From positions 64,001-124,815 of the forward strand of contig NMRA01000211.1 in NCBI GenBank assembly GCA_002633005.1: a stretch of 60,815 nt of DNA. Reading direction: 5' to 3'. This DNA comes from Phoronis australis. Taxonomy: Eukaryota > Phoronida > Phoronidae. The notes beneath the pieces are model-generated. The model did not search any database, had not been told where the DNA came from, and saw nothing but the letters and a program-made list of their open reading frames with translations. The position numbers and the translations under genes were made by a program. Position 1 is the stretch's first letter, and every line of letters starts with the position of its first letter. Shown here piece after piece: positions 46,985 to 58,570 of this stretch.

Positions 46985-47978
46985 ATGTACGAATGTAATG
47001 TCTGTGGCAGAAAGTTTGGTGTCAAGTCAAACTTGACTCGTCATATGAAAACTCACGAAGACCCGAAAGGCTTCAAGTGCGAACAGTGCGGCTCAGAAGA
47101 CCAAATTCGGTTGGATGCGATATGCCCAGGCAGCACAGATCTCAGAAGACTCGCGACTCCTGTATCTGGTTGTCAAGATGCTGAAGAACCGACCTGCTAA
47201 TCAATATTCGTCCCCAACAAAGATTGCCAATGCCATAAGAGGAGGTTACAAGAGAATTGTCGACCGTGTAAGGGATGACCCGGTACTTTGCTCCGTTGAC
47301 ATTCCACTGCCTAACATCAACTCCAAGTCTATCACAGTATTTCTGAGCAAGCTGGAAAAGAAGGCGAATTACATGGCTACAGCTCAGCCAAAAGTGGTTC
47401 CTCACAGAAAGTTTTTTTCCTGTCAGGCCATGCCAGATGCCCCTAGCCTCCCGACTTCACTACCACTGCCAGATCGACCAGAGGTTAAGTATGTACCGTT
47501 GGAGCACAGTTCTGGTAAAAGACATCTGGCTAAGGACAGAGTTGACGTCGACGAACCAAAGCCCGTGCGTGTCAGATCTGGGTCAGCTGCAGTGGCTTCG
47601 TCTGCTCCAGTTCTGGTCGTAGTTCCTGCTCAGCCACTGGCACCTTCTGTAAAATTAGAGCTGCCCTCAACGAGCCAGGGGTATACTCGGTTTGTGTTGA
47701 CTGCACCTCCGCCGCTGCTTCCCACGAAACCGGTTATGCCTAGCAAGTCCGATAAACCCTGCGCTGCCTGCAAGCAACCAAAGTGTGGTGGGTTACGTAA
47801 GCGATACACGCCCTCAAAGGACAAGACGTCGGGCAGTCAGCAGAAAATATTCACTTTCTGTCCAACCACTGGGAGGTCGACTACACCAGGCTTTGATGGA
47901 GTCTACGACAGCTTCAAGAGTTTCAAGGAGTGTGTGGATGCGGAGCTCCTGAAAAGAAAGAATGCATGTTCATAGGTT
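46985..47978 (+). pseudogene. Unit 2: internal-deletion derivative
   Basis: Starts like unit 1 exon 1 (MYECNVCGRKFGVKSNLTRH) but after GAACAGTGCG (47081-47090) jumps into the last exon at GCTCAGAAGACCAAATTCGG. Left and right parents share TGCG at the join (39159-39162 and 44227-44230 in unit 1), so a microhomology deletion removed the DDE core. The finger frame ends soon after the join; the C-terminal region stays open from 47115 to 47975 (286 residues), including CAACKQPKCGG and FTFCPTTGRS. Promoter, 3' flank, polyA signal and hairpin are retained, as in nonautonomous transposon derivatives. Very similar to unit 1, so recent. Confidence 0.8.
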
Positions 47979-48519
47979 TAACCTAAGTCCGATTGTATGT
48001 ACATCAACGATTGTAGCTCAGTAACTTTGACTTGACTATTTTTTTAGTGTAGTTGAGGCTGTTTCAAAGGCTATTATTATCAATAGCTAAAACTGGCGAT
48101 TTAAGAGCATCTTTGTTTATTTTTAGTTCACAACGGAAATGATTTGATGCATGCTGGGTAAGTTCATATGTTGTGTGTACCTGTGTGCCTAATGCTACTT
48201 AAGCCTTGTACTCTTGAAGCTTTGCCTTTCTCCATGCTTTTATAACATTCCATGTCATACTCAGGGTGTGGTCTTTCCTTGTTGCTTTCCTGTAACTTCT
48301 GTCATTGCTATTGTTGTTTAACCAAACTTGCTTTATTAGTCTCTTGGTTGTTGTCCCTATTGCTTATGTATGGCCTGCACATTGTTAGAAGTGACTTCTG
48401 CTTAGCAGTGCATTTTTGTATTTTTTCAAATTTTTAGTCTAACGATTCTGTGCCTTGTCCTGTATGTGTTTTCGACTATTTTTCTGTTAGCCTTATACCT
48501 TTGAACTGTGTGTGTTGTA

Positions 48520-48525
48520 AATAAA
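48520..48525 (+). terminator. AATAAA polyA signal, unit 2
   Basis: Same position relative to the hairpin as in unit 1. Confidence 0.65.
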
Positions 48526-48527
48526 GA

Positions 48528-48632
48528 CTGAGATAACACAGTCGTATTGAACTACTATGTTCACTTTTTAAAAATGGCACAACGTGATGTTATGGATCGA
48601 ATCCTGGTGACTGACCGTGCCTGTTATCTCGG
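48528..48632 (+). repeat. Conserved 3' hairpin, unit 2
   Basis: CTGAGATAACA (48528-48538) pairs with TGTTATCTCGG (48622-48632); nearly identical to unit 1. Confidence 0.75.
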
Positions 48633-48899
48633 TTTTCAGTTTGTTCACTAATTACATCATATTTTTGAAATGGAAGCAATTATTTGCTCAACTTATTTTG
48701 AAATGAGTGTAATAAAAATGTAATAAAAAGTGAGATAATGCAAAAAACTGCCTTAAACTGAAGCGAGTGTGAGGTAAGATGGCCAACGTCTCCTTTTGCT
48801 ACAAAAATCCCCGTTTTTGGTGTTTTTTTGGACTTTTTTGCCTTTTTCTGCGATCACTGAAGTCAGCGCCCCATCTGGTCACCCGGGAAACTAGTATAA

Positions 48900-50600
48900 C
48901 CACTTAGGTGGGGCTTGAATGCTCCAAAAACGCAAAATCCTTTCGTGAACGTTGGCACAGTTCATTCATGTTGTCCTCGATCAGCTGATTTCTGCTCTCA
49001 ACCAAATTTAGTACATTACGTGGGCGGTGCATCATAGGGGACTACGTGAGGGGGCTATAGTCGCCGTGCTCCCCCGTCGTCTATGGGCGGTGCACCACAG
49101 GTCAGCCGGGGGTCTTAATAGCCCTCCCTCACCTTTTTCAGTGTTGCGTCGCCCATGCAATATCGATGCTTTTTGTGTTTTAGAATTCATTACCTACCAC
49201 AAAGACCGGAAAGGCTTCAGATGTGATCCGAACTTCCTAGCCAGCCCTGTACGCAGCATACCGCTTAGGCGACAGCGAAAAAGCGAGCGGTCCAGATCTG
49301 TTTCGAAAGTACACCAGCCAAACCTACAGGTGCCTGCAGATAGGAAACGGCGTCGGCTGCATTTTGTGGCTGTCGGATACATCCTGTCGAGATGGCGAGA
49401 AGACTCGATTGTCTGGCATGGTAGAAAGACCAACTGTTGCAGTACGCCAAATCGTTCGAGACTTGTCGTGCACCTTGGGAAACGACGACAGGTCCGGTTT
49501 GAAAATATGATCCTGTTGCATAGAGATTCGTAACCTATGAACATTGATTCTAAGATTCTCATTAGTTGCAGAACTGTTATGTTTCACTTAGTAACAGATA
49601 CCTGATTCATACGCGTGTATTTACCCAATCTTATTTTTGCAGAAAGGCGTCGTGGAGGAAACTAAGACAACACCAGTTTCTGATTTCTCAACAGATGATC
49701 CTGGATATGTGGCGGATGTTGAGTTGCTAGCTCATGCTGTTAAGCACAATAGGCACGTTGCACCGACTGACTTGAATGTTGTCAAAGATGCTGTATACTT
49801 ATGTTTATATATGTTCTGACAACGTTGTCTTCTTTTTATCCGTAATTAATCCGATCCAACATACTGTTTAGCCGAAAACTGTCTCGAATGGCCAATAGTG
49901 CTGGCTGCGATTGATAACTCGAAATGGATGCACTGACTTATTCAGATATTTATTTTTCAATTACAGAGGAGTCACTCGGAAAGTTGTGTGTACCCAGACG
50001 ACATTGAAAGACATCCTTCCGTCCACGTCATCTTCGTCGCAACCTCTGACTTTATTACAGTACATGAACTGCCAACCGATGAATCGCTCGTTGTAGAAGG
50101 ATGCCAGAAGTTGTGGGTAGTGTTGCCATGCATACAGCCCGAGGATACTCACGAACCTGGCCTCAGCTGTATGCAGTATGTTCCCAGCTATTCTTCGCGG
50201 CAAACGTGCCATCGATAAGTACATTGTCCAATGCTGTGTCCATGACAAAGATACAGAGACTTCTACAGGGACATTAGGAGTGGTACACAGAACGCAGGGA
50301 CCTGTACGAGACTCTCCTGTACCAAGTTAGCGTATATGACTCACTTGACTATAAGATAACATGTTTCCTCATGGTAATCTTTGAACTGCGGCATTGACAA
50401 CTCGTTTTAGACTTCTTTTCACATAGTTTTCTTTGATGGGGAGTTCTTGGTATCATTCTTCGAATATTATTTTGTTGTTGACATTTCAGATTGTCAAGAA
50501 AATCTACGGCGATGAGCAGATGATGTCGTTCCTCAAGCCACATCATCTCAAGTCGTGTGTGCGTGCGGAGAATAACCTGTGGTGTTGAAGTAAGTTAGCT
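48900..50600 (+). pseudogene. Unit 3: exon fragments
   Basis: Pieces in the correct order: exon 1 remnant with many indels (49195-49507), exon 2 intact in length (49643-49739) but with its donor GT changed to TT, part of exon 3 (from 49967, with large deletions), a start of the exon like 41374 (ATTGTCAAGAAAATCTACGG near 50490) fused to ATGATGTCGTTCCTCAAGCC from a later exon, then decay. The finger start codon is missing. Non-coding. Confidence 0.75.
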
Positions 50601-50707
50601 GCAGGGAAGTAGTGTTACCAATATGCTATCACACCAACTTACTAAGTAATTAATATATATCATGGATACATAACGCGTTTCATGACAGTTGTATCTATAA
50701 ATGAACG

Positions 50708-50812
50708 CCGAGGTAACACAGTCAGATTGAACTATTATGTTCACTTTTAAAAAAAGGCACAACGTGATGTTATGGATCGAATCCTGGTGACTGACCGTGC
50801 CTGTTATCTCGG
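50708..50812 (+). repeat. Conserved 3' hairpin, unit 3
   Basis: CCGAGGTAACA pairs with TGTTATCTCGG: one A-T pair of units 1/2 is here a G-T wobble, and a T-G is here C-G. An ATAAAT lies shortly before it. Confidence 0.75.
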
Positions 50813-51255
50813 TTTTAAGTTAGTTCACTAATTACACCACAGTCTTTTTAATAATTGCTTTTCCTCTTCAATTTTGAGAAAAAATATATCTCATACCTTG
50901 TTGATATTTATTTATCTTAGATAAAGTCATGGAAAGGCTGTAAAATAATTTACTAATGACATTATAGTTGAGGAAAATTGGGGAAACTAGTATAACCACC
51001 CCCAGGGGTCGTTGCCCAAAAAAATATTATACACTTAAGAAAAAACTACAAATGAATTTTCAGAAATTGTGAGGTAAGACCTCCCCAAGGTCAAATATAA
51101 CACATTTTTCATCAGAAGTATGTTTTTTGGCTTCTTTTTGGCTTCTTTCTGCCTACTTTTCTCTTGCCTTGGGGCTGATCACCCTGATCACCATTTTGCG
51201 CCCTCTGTCGTGATCCCCGGGAGTTACTGTTTCTACTTAGGTGGGTCATGACCCA

Positions 51256-51327
51256 TTCCCAGGCGGTCACCCATCCAAGTACTAACCGGGCCCGACGTTG
51301 CTTAACTTCGGTGATCGGACGAGAACC
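51256..51327 (-). pseudogene. 5S rRNA-derived fragment, left of unit 4 (72 bp)
   Basis: On the minus strand it reads as the middle of a 5S rRNA: GGTTCTCGTCCGATCACCGA, AAGTTAAGCAACGTCGGGCC, CGGTTAGTACTTGGATGGGT, GACCGCCTGGGAA. The internal Pol III control region (A box, intermediate element, C box) is retained; the first ~23 and last ~20 bases of a normal 5S are missing. Identical over 72 bp to 58861-58932. Confidence 0.85.
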
Positions 51328-51329
51328 AG

Positions 51330-51370
51330 TATTCCCAGGCGCTCACCCATCCAAGTACATAACCGGGCCC
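51330..51370 (-). pseudogene. Second, shorter 5S-derived fragment
   Basis: TATTCCCAGGCGCTCACCCA then TCCAAGTACATAACCGGGCCC: the 3' half of 5S with three differences from the neighbouring fragment (GCGC for GCGG, an extra A in GTACATAAC). It runs straight into the promoter of unit 4 at TGACCAGCC. Confidence 0.8.
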
Positions 51371-51760
51371 TGACCAGCCAATCGCTGAGCCCTGTTAAGC
51401 ACGGCATTTCCTTAACAGGCCAATCAAAATGCTCTGTTAAGCAAAGGCCTTGCTTAACAGCGCTTAACCATTGGCTCCTTCAGCTGACGTCAAAATCCAA
51501 TATGTCTGCCTCTTTCGATCTAGTCTCCGCTTCGAATGTTTGCCGTCAAATTACATCTAAAATACGTCTTTTTCAACAGTAATACTTAGCCAAGATTGTC
51601 AGTACCACATGAAGAACAGGTTGGTAATCTCTGATTTTATTCTTTTGTCGTAGATTTAGAATAATCTGTAAGAATGTGTTACTTCCGGTAATTCTTGGGC
51701 GTCGCCATGGATACCGCTGCTGACCGAATTGCCGGTTGAATAAAATTGCAAAATTCTCCA
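51371..51760 (+). promoter_or_regulatory. Unit 4 promoter and leader
   Basis: CCAAT at 51378-51382 and 51420-51424, ATTGG at 51470-51474, CRE TGACGTCA at 51485-51492. CTGTTAAGC/GCTTAACAG motifs alternate between 51388 and 51469. The leader donor GTAAGT of units 1 and 2 is changed here (AAAATACGTCTTT), so leader splicing must differ. A short MDTAADRIAG frame at 51706 ends at once and may be an upstream ORF. Confidence 0.6.
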
Positions 51761-52281
51761 AAAATACGCCAAGATCGAATGTTTCACTTGAATCGAAATG
51801 ACATGCGGACAGTTAGGAATGGTCTGTGATGTACGATTCGTCTTTATTTTCCCAACTTCATTTAAATTGAACCGTTTTTCTCTTCACTTCCGGTCGAAAT
51901 GCCGGCTCTCGGAAAATACCCAATTTACCCAATATTAAACGCTCCAGTTCTCGGCGAATTGGTTTCAAAAACATTGATTAGGGGCTTGAACCTATGCATT
52001 GGTGTGTCTGTGATCAGGAACACACCTCATCCGCATATTTATTACCCCAAATGACGCCAGTTTTTTTCGTAAACATTGTCACTGTTCACCTAGCTGTCGG
52101 CGATCAGCTGATTCCTGTTAGAGGTCAAACTCCAATGGTTTGAAGACGTTTCAGCTGTTTATCTACTCGTGCACCCAACCCATGCACATGCAACCCATGC
52201 GCTTAAGCACTGATTGTTTGCTCAGGCCCACATTAAGTGTACTTTTGCCTCTTCCTAAAATGGTGTCAATTTTTTTTAGTC

Positions 52282-55200
52282 ATGTACAAGTGCGCCACAT
52301 GTGGGAAATCATTTTCCCAGAAAGGCCATCTTCGAGAGCATGAGAAAATTCATACTTATCCGAGACTGCAGTTGTACAAACCTGGAGTGGCTAAACTGCA
52401 GTGCACAGATGCCGCAAAAGCGATTAAAGCGAGGACGAGCGTAACGTCTGTCGATGTGAAGTGGTTAGAGGAGAGGTCTGCCATCGACGCCGCCAAGGCC
52501 ATAGCTGGAGAGCAATGGTTGTCTGCCGTCATCATGACCTTTGGACAGTATCGAGGTCAGTCGTTCCAGTGGTTACTAGAAAACGACGTTGGATATGTTG
52601 TTTTCATGCTGGGAGAGTACTTCCTGAAGGGGGACCGAAACGAGTGCACCAGGTGGGTCAAGGATCTCCTGAACCAGTACGCAAGCCAGTTTGCTTCAGT
52701 GGCATGTCATCTGGAAAAAAAGGTAAGTTTCTGTAATGTAGCTACAAATTAATCGCTGATGTTTTGCCAAATTGGATAGGAACAACAACGTTGTGAACGT
52801 CCGTATTTGAGTATGGTACTGAGTGATGAAGGAACGACTGTCGTGTCAAGTAATCTTAAAATCGACACATACAACCATGAGTCTTAAGACTATTTACCAT
52901 CGATTAATCAATTACCAATACTTCTGTTTAGAAACAACTGAAGAAAGCGCCACCTACTTCGACGATCAGCAGGCCCCCTCCCGACGAGTTCTCAGAAGAG
53001 CACATCCAAGACAGTGAGCTCTTGTCACTGGCAGGTATGATGTAACCTATCGTCATCTTGGAAGCTAGTTGTCAACTTCGTTTTGAATGTGGGTTAATTA
53101 ATTCCCTAATGTTCGTATTTGTAACATCGATATGGATATCATTAGCTTTTTACATTCACGTTAGCGATTACGGTAGGTTTGTATGAGTATGCTGCTGCAC
53201 TTCCTTAACTGAGCACGGGCTGTTTTGTGACCAAGATATGATAACCTCTTGTGATAAAAAACTAATACAACAAATCCTAATATTGCTCAATTCTTGAGTG
53301 TTAAACTCTGCATGTGATGCCGTTATTTTTTCTCCTTAGAAAACATACTGGAACAGTCAGAAGCACCTGTCGCTACATGTATTACCAGTGTGCCAGCTCC
53401 TGAAGACACAGACAAAGTGCCAACTACTCCCATCCCCGAAGTGACCAGCTCTGTTACATTGGAAGGTTGGCAGAAGCAGTGGGAGGATGCGGCTTCCCCA
53501 GCACGAAACAACGTCAGGTGGATGAAGGAGAGTGAAGAATACGGCTTGTTCGGTCCGCCTAAAGCATACAAAAACGCTAAAGGGGAAACATTGTTTCGCA
53601 GAACCTTCAAAGACAAGATGTGGTTTCACCCCCCTCCCATCCCGACATCCATCAAGTCGTCCATTCCTAACATGCTGGGCTTCTTCACGACACCAGTCTT
53701 CCTGTGGAGACCTGTAGGACTATTGGAAGCCAGGGTGAAATGTCCCAATCGTACCTGTCCTGCGCCTCCAGACACTTATCTTGTAAAGCGGGGATACGGA
53801 TCATTTCCGAGGCTAGTTTGCGGGACACACTCCAACTACATCTTGTTGTCAGAGCGACTGTTCTGCAGCTTTTGCTATGACCTTCGTGGCCAGCATGAGG
53901 AGTCAAGTGATGAGGAGGGAGAAGCCTCGTCAGGTACAAAGCAGCAGCAGTACAGCTGGCACTCGCACAGTTCTGCAATCCTGATGACCCTCGCCCCTGC
54001 CATTCGGAACCTCTTACCAGCCATTGTATGCAGCAAGAGAGCTGTTGACAAGGATGTCGTGACCATGCTGAGTGACAGGATCAATGCAGTTTCAATGACG
54101 AAAGTACAAAGGTACAGTGTGACGAGTAATGATAACATAGACACCCGTGATAGAAATGACAGTATTTAAAGAATGTTGTAATTATTCTACACACACTTAA
54201 CTTGTTCAGTAATTAATGTGCTAATTAATGTTTTACATGTTTCCATTTCGAACGGAAAAGCTTTAACCTTTGATAGCGTGATAGAATTGTTTGTTCCCTT
54301 GTACTCAGAACTATGAACATGTGTGGTATAACTTTGTCTCTAACTTACGAGCGAATCATATGTTCGTCCAGGTTGCTGAAGCGAGGCCACGACGAGTGGT
54401 ACATTCAAAGAAGAGACCTCTACCAGACGCTTCTTTATACCGCACACAGGTCGAAAGAGGGGATCTTGCAATACATCAGGCCAGCAGGATTTTATACGCC
54501 TCCTCTGCCACAAGCTCCTCTGCCGGGTCCACGCTTCCTACGACGGGCTCACCTGTTGATGGAAATGGAGTTAATACCCGCCTACAGAGCATCTATCACC
54601 AGCGTCACTGGCGAAATTCTCTGCATTGACGGGACTAAGCGAGTACGTTTCTTTTCAGCAAAATGGATCACCACTTGTGGCACTTTTAGTAATTACTGAT
54701 GCTGTTATCAGTTTTTTGTTCGTACACACCTTTTACTCAATTATATGACCACTTCATGTTAATTGCAGGTGCTCAAGAAAATTCGTGGTGACGGGCAAGG
54801 TACGATGCAGTACGTAACGACCGTGCTGAACGAGCTGGGCCAAATTTTGACGACCGTGGTAGTGGCCTCAGAGTCGGAAGACTGCTATGCCAGGATGGCC
54901 AAGGGTCTAGTTGCACGTTACAAGCGGGCCAATGCGACTAGTCCAAAAGTGCTCTACACTGACAACAACTGCTGCAGGTGGCTTCTAGAATGCATTTTAA
55001 TCTATAATCCTTGTTATTTTTTAAGTTTACGTGGCATGTGCCTGATAATAAGCTGCATTTCTTAATTAATGTGAACTCGTACATTTACAGTGACAAAGGG
55101 TCTTCATTTCTGGCCAGACTGTTTTCGGAGTGGGTGGATGAAGGGATGGCTATTCGTCTTGACGTTAGGCACTGGCTTCACAGATGGGACGCTGTCATCA

Positions 55201-57896
55201 TAAAACAAACTCATGCCAAGTACGGCTCATTTATGAGTGCTCTCGCTGGGGCTGTGCTCGCCTATAACAAAGACGACATGGTGGAGTTGATTAGGGCTGT
55301 TCGCAACGGCAACAAAGACCTCTCAGAACTCAGCGACTCTGAAGTCATGAGCCATTTGAAACCCTATCAGCTGAAGTCTTACGTTCGTCGTATCACACGT
55401 GGTGTAGAGGTTAGTGCTTAAGAATATGAAATCGAGTCAAGTAATTTATAATTTTAATGTCTTTTGCGAAACATGACCATTGAAGACCAGTTTTAACAAT
55501 GCTAGAAATTGTTATAGGAAACGGCAGGGGAAATCGAGGCGATTCTGGAGGAGTTTAAGGGTCCTGCTGGGCTTGACATCGACGGCATCCATCTGTTTAA
55601 GTCGAGCGAGGCAGTGGATTACCACTGGATGACTGCTTCCAAACATCTTGGATGCATGCAGGTAACATTTTGCGCAAATGTTTCATGTGGAACTGCTCTT
55701 TCAAAGAATGATCTATGCACGTGTGGGCTATGTCTGCATTTACACACTTTAGCTCCATCCGCTTAATTGAATGAATTTGTTTTCTCTCGCTTCAGGATCC
55801 ACATGGCATTCATCTGTACGTGACGACCAAAGTAGTCTCCGTCAATGGTACTCGGCTCAACAAGTACAGATGTCGCCGTGGCAGTAATTCCCTGGAGGGA
55901 TTACACGCCCACCTCTACAATGCCATCCCCTCTAAGCTGTGTGGTGTTCAGCCGTTCCAGGTTAATGCGTCATTGGTTTTGCTATTACAATATAATTGTC
56001 AGTATGATTCAAACCTAAATGCGCAAGGTATCTTTGCATACAGTATCTACTGGTTTTTTATATAATAGGTCCACTGATGTACCTCTCCTACATTTCAGGT
56101 TTATCTCTTGTCTTTCGCCGTTCAGTGGAACAGCAGGATGGCAGAGCAGGCTGTAGCTGGAGGTCGGGGCAGTGGTACGTCGTGCGTAGATCCACGTCAG
56201 GTTCAGCGGGTAAACCAGCAGGCTGAGGTTCTTTTTGGGAGGGAGCATGTCCTCGAGCCCAACTTCTACGCACCCATGCCCATTCCGCAGAAGTACGATG
56301 ATCCGTCAGAGGAGGAGCTGCTCGGCATCGAGTATGCGTACTGTCAAGCCAGTGACTTCAGTGCCACTCACTTCTACATAGAAAAGGGTTAGTCGTGTTG
56401 CATCATTCCTTGACTGTGCAACATTCGTCAATTTTAACTGCTTGAGTACGTTGTGTTTATTTATTGGCTACTGAATTGGAAATAACATTAAGTTGATACA
56501 GTGGTAGTCGACTGCATTGTTAAAGACAGAACTTGTAGCAATACTCAGTCGTATATACAAAATACTTTCATAATATTACGAGCAATATTTTACAGCCGAA
56601 GAAGAGCAGTCGCGTGAGGAAGAGGAGGACGAGGAGGGTGACGAAGCGGACAGCTCAGAAGATGAGGGCATCGAGACTGAGGACGGCGATGAAAAAGACC
56701 CAATCGATGCCATGAACCAGTCGCACGCTTCACTTTCCTCTGCCGAAATGGTGACTGAGGTGTCGAGCCCGGCACTTGAGGATGTCATGATGACGCATCG
56801 CCACTTGCATCTGCCCGGCCTTGAGGAAGTCGAGTCTTTGGCCACGCTCCTGGTGTCCTTAGCGTCTGATGACGGCAAGCTGTTAGTACCCGCGGATGTG
56901 AGGTCGAAGATCTGTGACGCAGCTAGTCACTTACATGATCATGACCGGTCAGGCAGGAACTTCGTAAAAAGATACGAGTCCAAGTGGGGATACACACTGT
57001 TCGGACGGTGTCATGGTCCAGAGTCTGCAGAGACCAGTGCGGCACAAAAAACGAAGTTTGGGTGGATGCGGTACGCTCAGGCCGCCACAATAACCGAAGA
57101 GTCACGACTGCTGTTTGTGGTGATCAAGCTACTGAAACACAGTCCTGCGTGCCAGATGTCGTCCCCAAGGAAAGTGGCCAATGTGATTGTACACAAGTAC
57201 GGCAGAATATGCGATCGCATCCGTGACGATCCAGCGATCAGTCGTCTCAGACTTCCGCTGCCGAAAATAAACGCCAAGTGCGTCACTACATTTATATGTA
57301 AGGAAGAGAAGCGGGCAAACTTCGAGGCTACAGTCCGCCCAAAGGTTACTCCTCACACCAGAGTTGTGTCCGATCAGGTGATGCCTCCAGCACCTAGTCT
57401 GCCGGATTCAATGCCACCACCGAATCGCCCTCAGATACAGTATCCAGTCCTGGAATACAAGACTGGCAAGCGACACTTGCAGAAGGACAGGCTGGAGTTG
57501 GACGAGCCAAAGGCCAAAGGCAAGGCTCCCGAACCCCAAATTCTTGTTGTAGTGCCGTCACAGCCGCAATCCTCCTCTGTTCGAGTTGTTCAAGGTCCAA
57601 GCGGCCCGTCGTTTGCCTTACTGCCACCTCCCCCAACTATTATGTCACGGCCGGTACTACCAAATAAGTCAAACAAGCCATGTGCAGCTTGCAATTTGCC
57701 CAGATGTGGTGGTAAGAGGAAACGCTACACTCCGTCGAAAGACAAGGTTGCAGGAAGCCAACAGAAGATATTCACCTTTTGTCCCGTAACTGGTCGATCA
57801 CTAACCTCAGGATTCCCTGGAGTTTTCGAGTCATATGAAGAATTCAAGGCCCGGGTCGACGAGGAACTTAAGAAAAGGAGCGATTCCCTTTCGTGA
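52282..57896 (+). CDS. Unit 4: intact DDE-transposase-like multidomain gene, 10 coding exons, 1337 aa
   Basis: Exons 52282-52722, 52932-53034, 53340-54111, 54372-54642, 54769-54977, 55091-55409, 55518-55661, 55796-55960, 56099-56387, 56596-57896; all GT-AG, total 4014 nt, no stop. Domains: C2H2 finger (Cys4, Cys7, His20, His24); GKYxG/ExoX-C-like module, FGQYRGQSFQWLLENDVGYV (about 86-112); Cys-rich module (KCPNRTCPAPP, CSFCYDL); core with candidate acidic residues Asp525 (ILCIDGTKR), Asp594 (LYTDNNCC) and Glu787 (RGSNSLEGLHAHL), RLDVRHWLHRWD between; acidic linker (~905-940); conserved SKWGYTLFGR and KTKFGWMRYAQAA; Cys cluster KPCAACNLPRCGG with FTFCPVTGRS. D...D...(G(T/S)xxxExxH) is the pattern of RNase-H-fold transposases. 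Similar multicopy proteins (from memory, DUF6729-type in fishes and cnidarians) exist; superfamily not established here. Likely a nuclear DNA-binding/transposition protein, or a domesticated one. Confidence 0.85.
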
Positions 57897-57981
57897 TCTT
57901 AGAGTAGTCTACTGTATATTGTATTGTGGAAAGATGTCATACTCGTAGTTGTTTTTTATAACATATGCATGTTTGTTTTTT

Positions 57982-58014
57982 AGATTGATTGGCTGCTAAA
58001 GGAAATTTTCTGTG
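57982..58014 (+). other. Possible 3'-UTR microexon
   Basis: After the stop, TTTTTTAG is followed by ~30 bases and GTAAGTTCA. Unit 1 has the same arrangement at about 45266-45296 (TTTTTAG ... GGTAAGTTCA). Splicing downstream of a stop codon could expose the mRNA to nonsense-mediated decay or give an alternative C-terminus. Based on splice signals only. Confidence 0.3.
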
Positions 58015-58457
58015 GTAAGTTCAGGTGTTGTGTGAATCTCTCCCTGTTTGCTCCATGTCAAACTTCTAGGCACTATGCTTAAAACTCCTAACTGCCACGG
58101 GCTTTTCACACTCTGCTGAATAACCAAGTAACCTTTGTTAATACTTGTGTGGTTGATCAAGCTATTGCTTTGAGATAACATCTTGTTAAACTTTCGTGTG
58201 CACTGATTCTTTTGGTGGTGGATTTTCTGCTCTGCTAATTTGTGTCTGTGTTGTAACCGTGTTGAATCTGTTGTGACAGTGTATATTTGTTTCGTCACAT
58301 TTCTTATAACCAATAAGTCTCGCTAAAAACTGCTACATTTCACTGAATGTTTGTATTTCTAACGCTTATTTGTAACGTTGCTTTATCCCTTATAAGTTTG
58401 CTACTGCTTTTTCTGTTTGTAATGTACATAATGTCTGCCTGCACTGTGTTGTTTGTA

Positions 58458-58463
58458 AATAAA
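58458..58463 (+). terminator. AATAAA polyA signal, unit 4
   Basis: AATAAA 562 bp past the stop, 1 bp before the hairpin stem, as in units 1 and 2. Confidence 0.65.
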
Positions 58464-58464
58464 A

Positions 58465-58570
58465 GCTGAGGTAACACAGCTATATTGAACGATTATGTTC
58501 ACTCTTTAGAAAGGCACAACGTGATGTTATGGATCGAATCCTGGCGGCTGGCCGTGCCTGTTACTTCAGC
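58465..58570 (+). repeat. Conserved 3' hairpin, unit 4
   Basis: GCTGAGGTAACA (58465-58476) pairs with TGTTACTTCAGC (58559-58570) over 12 bp with one G-T wobble. Relative to units 1/2, an A-T pair is here G-C and a T-G pair is T-A. Internal GGCAC/GTGCC and GGATCGAATCC are kept. Confidence 0.8.
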
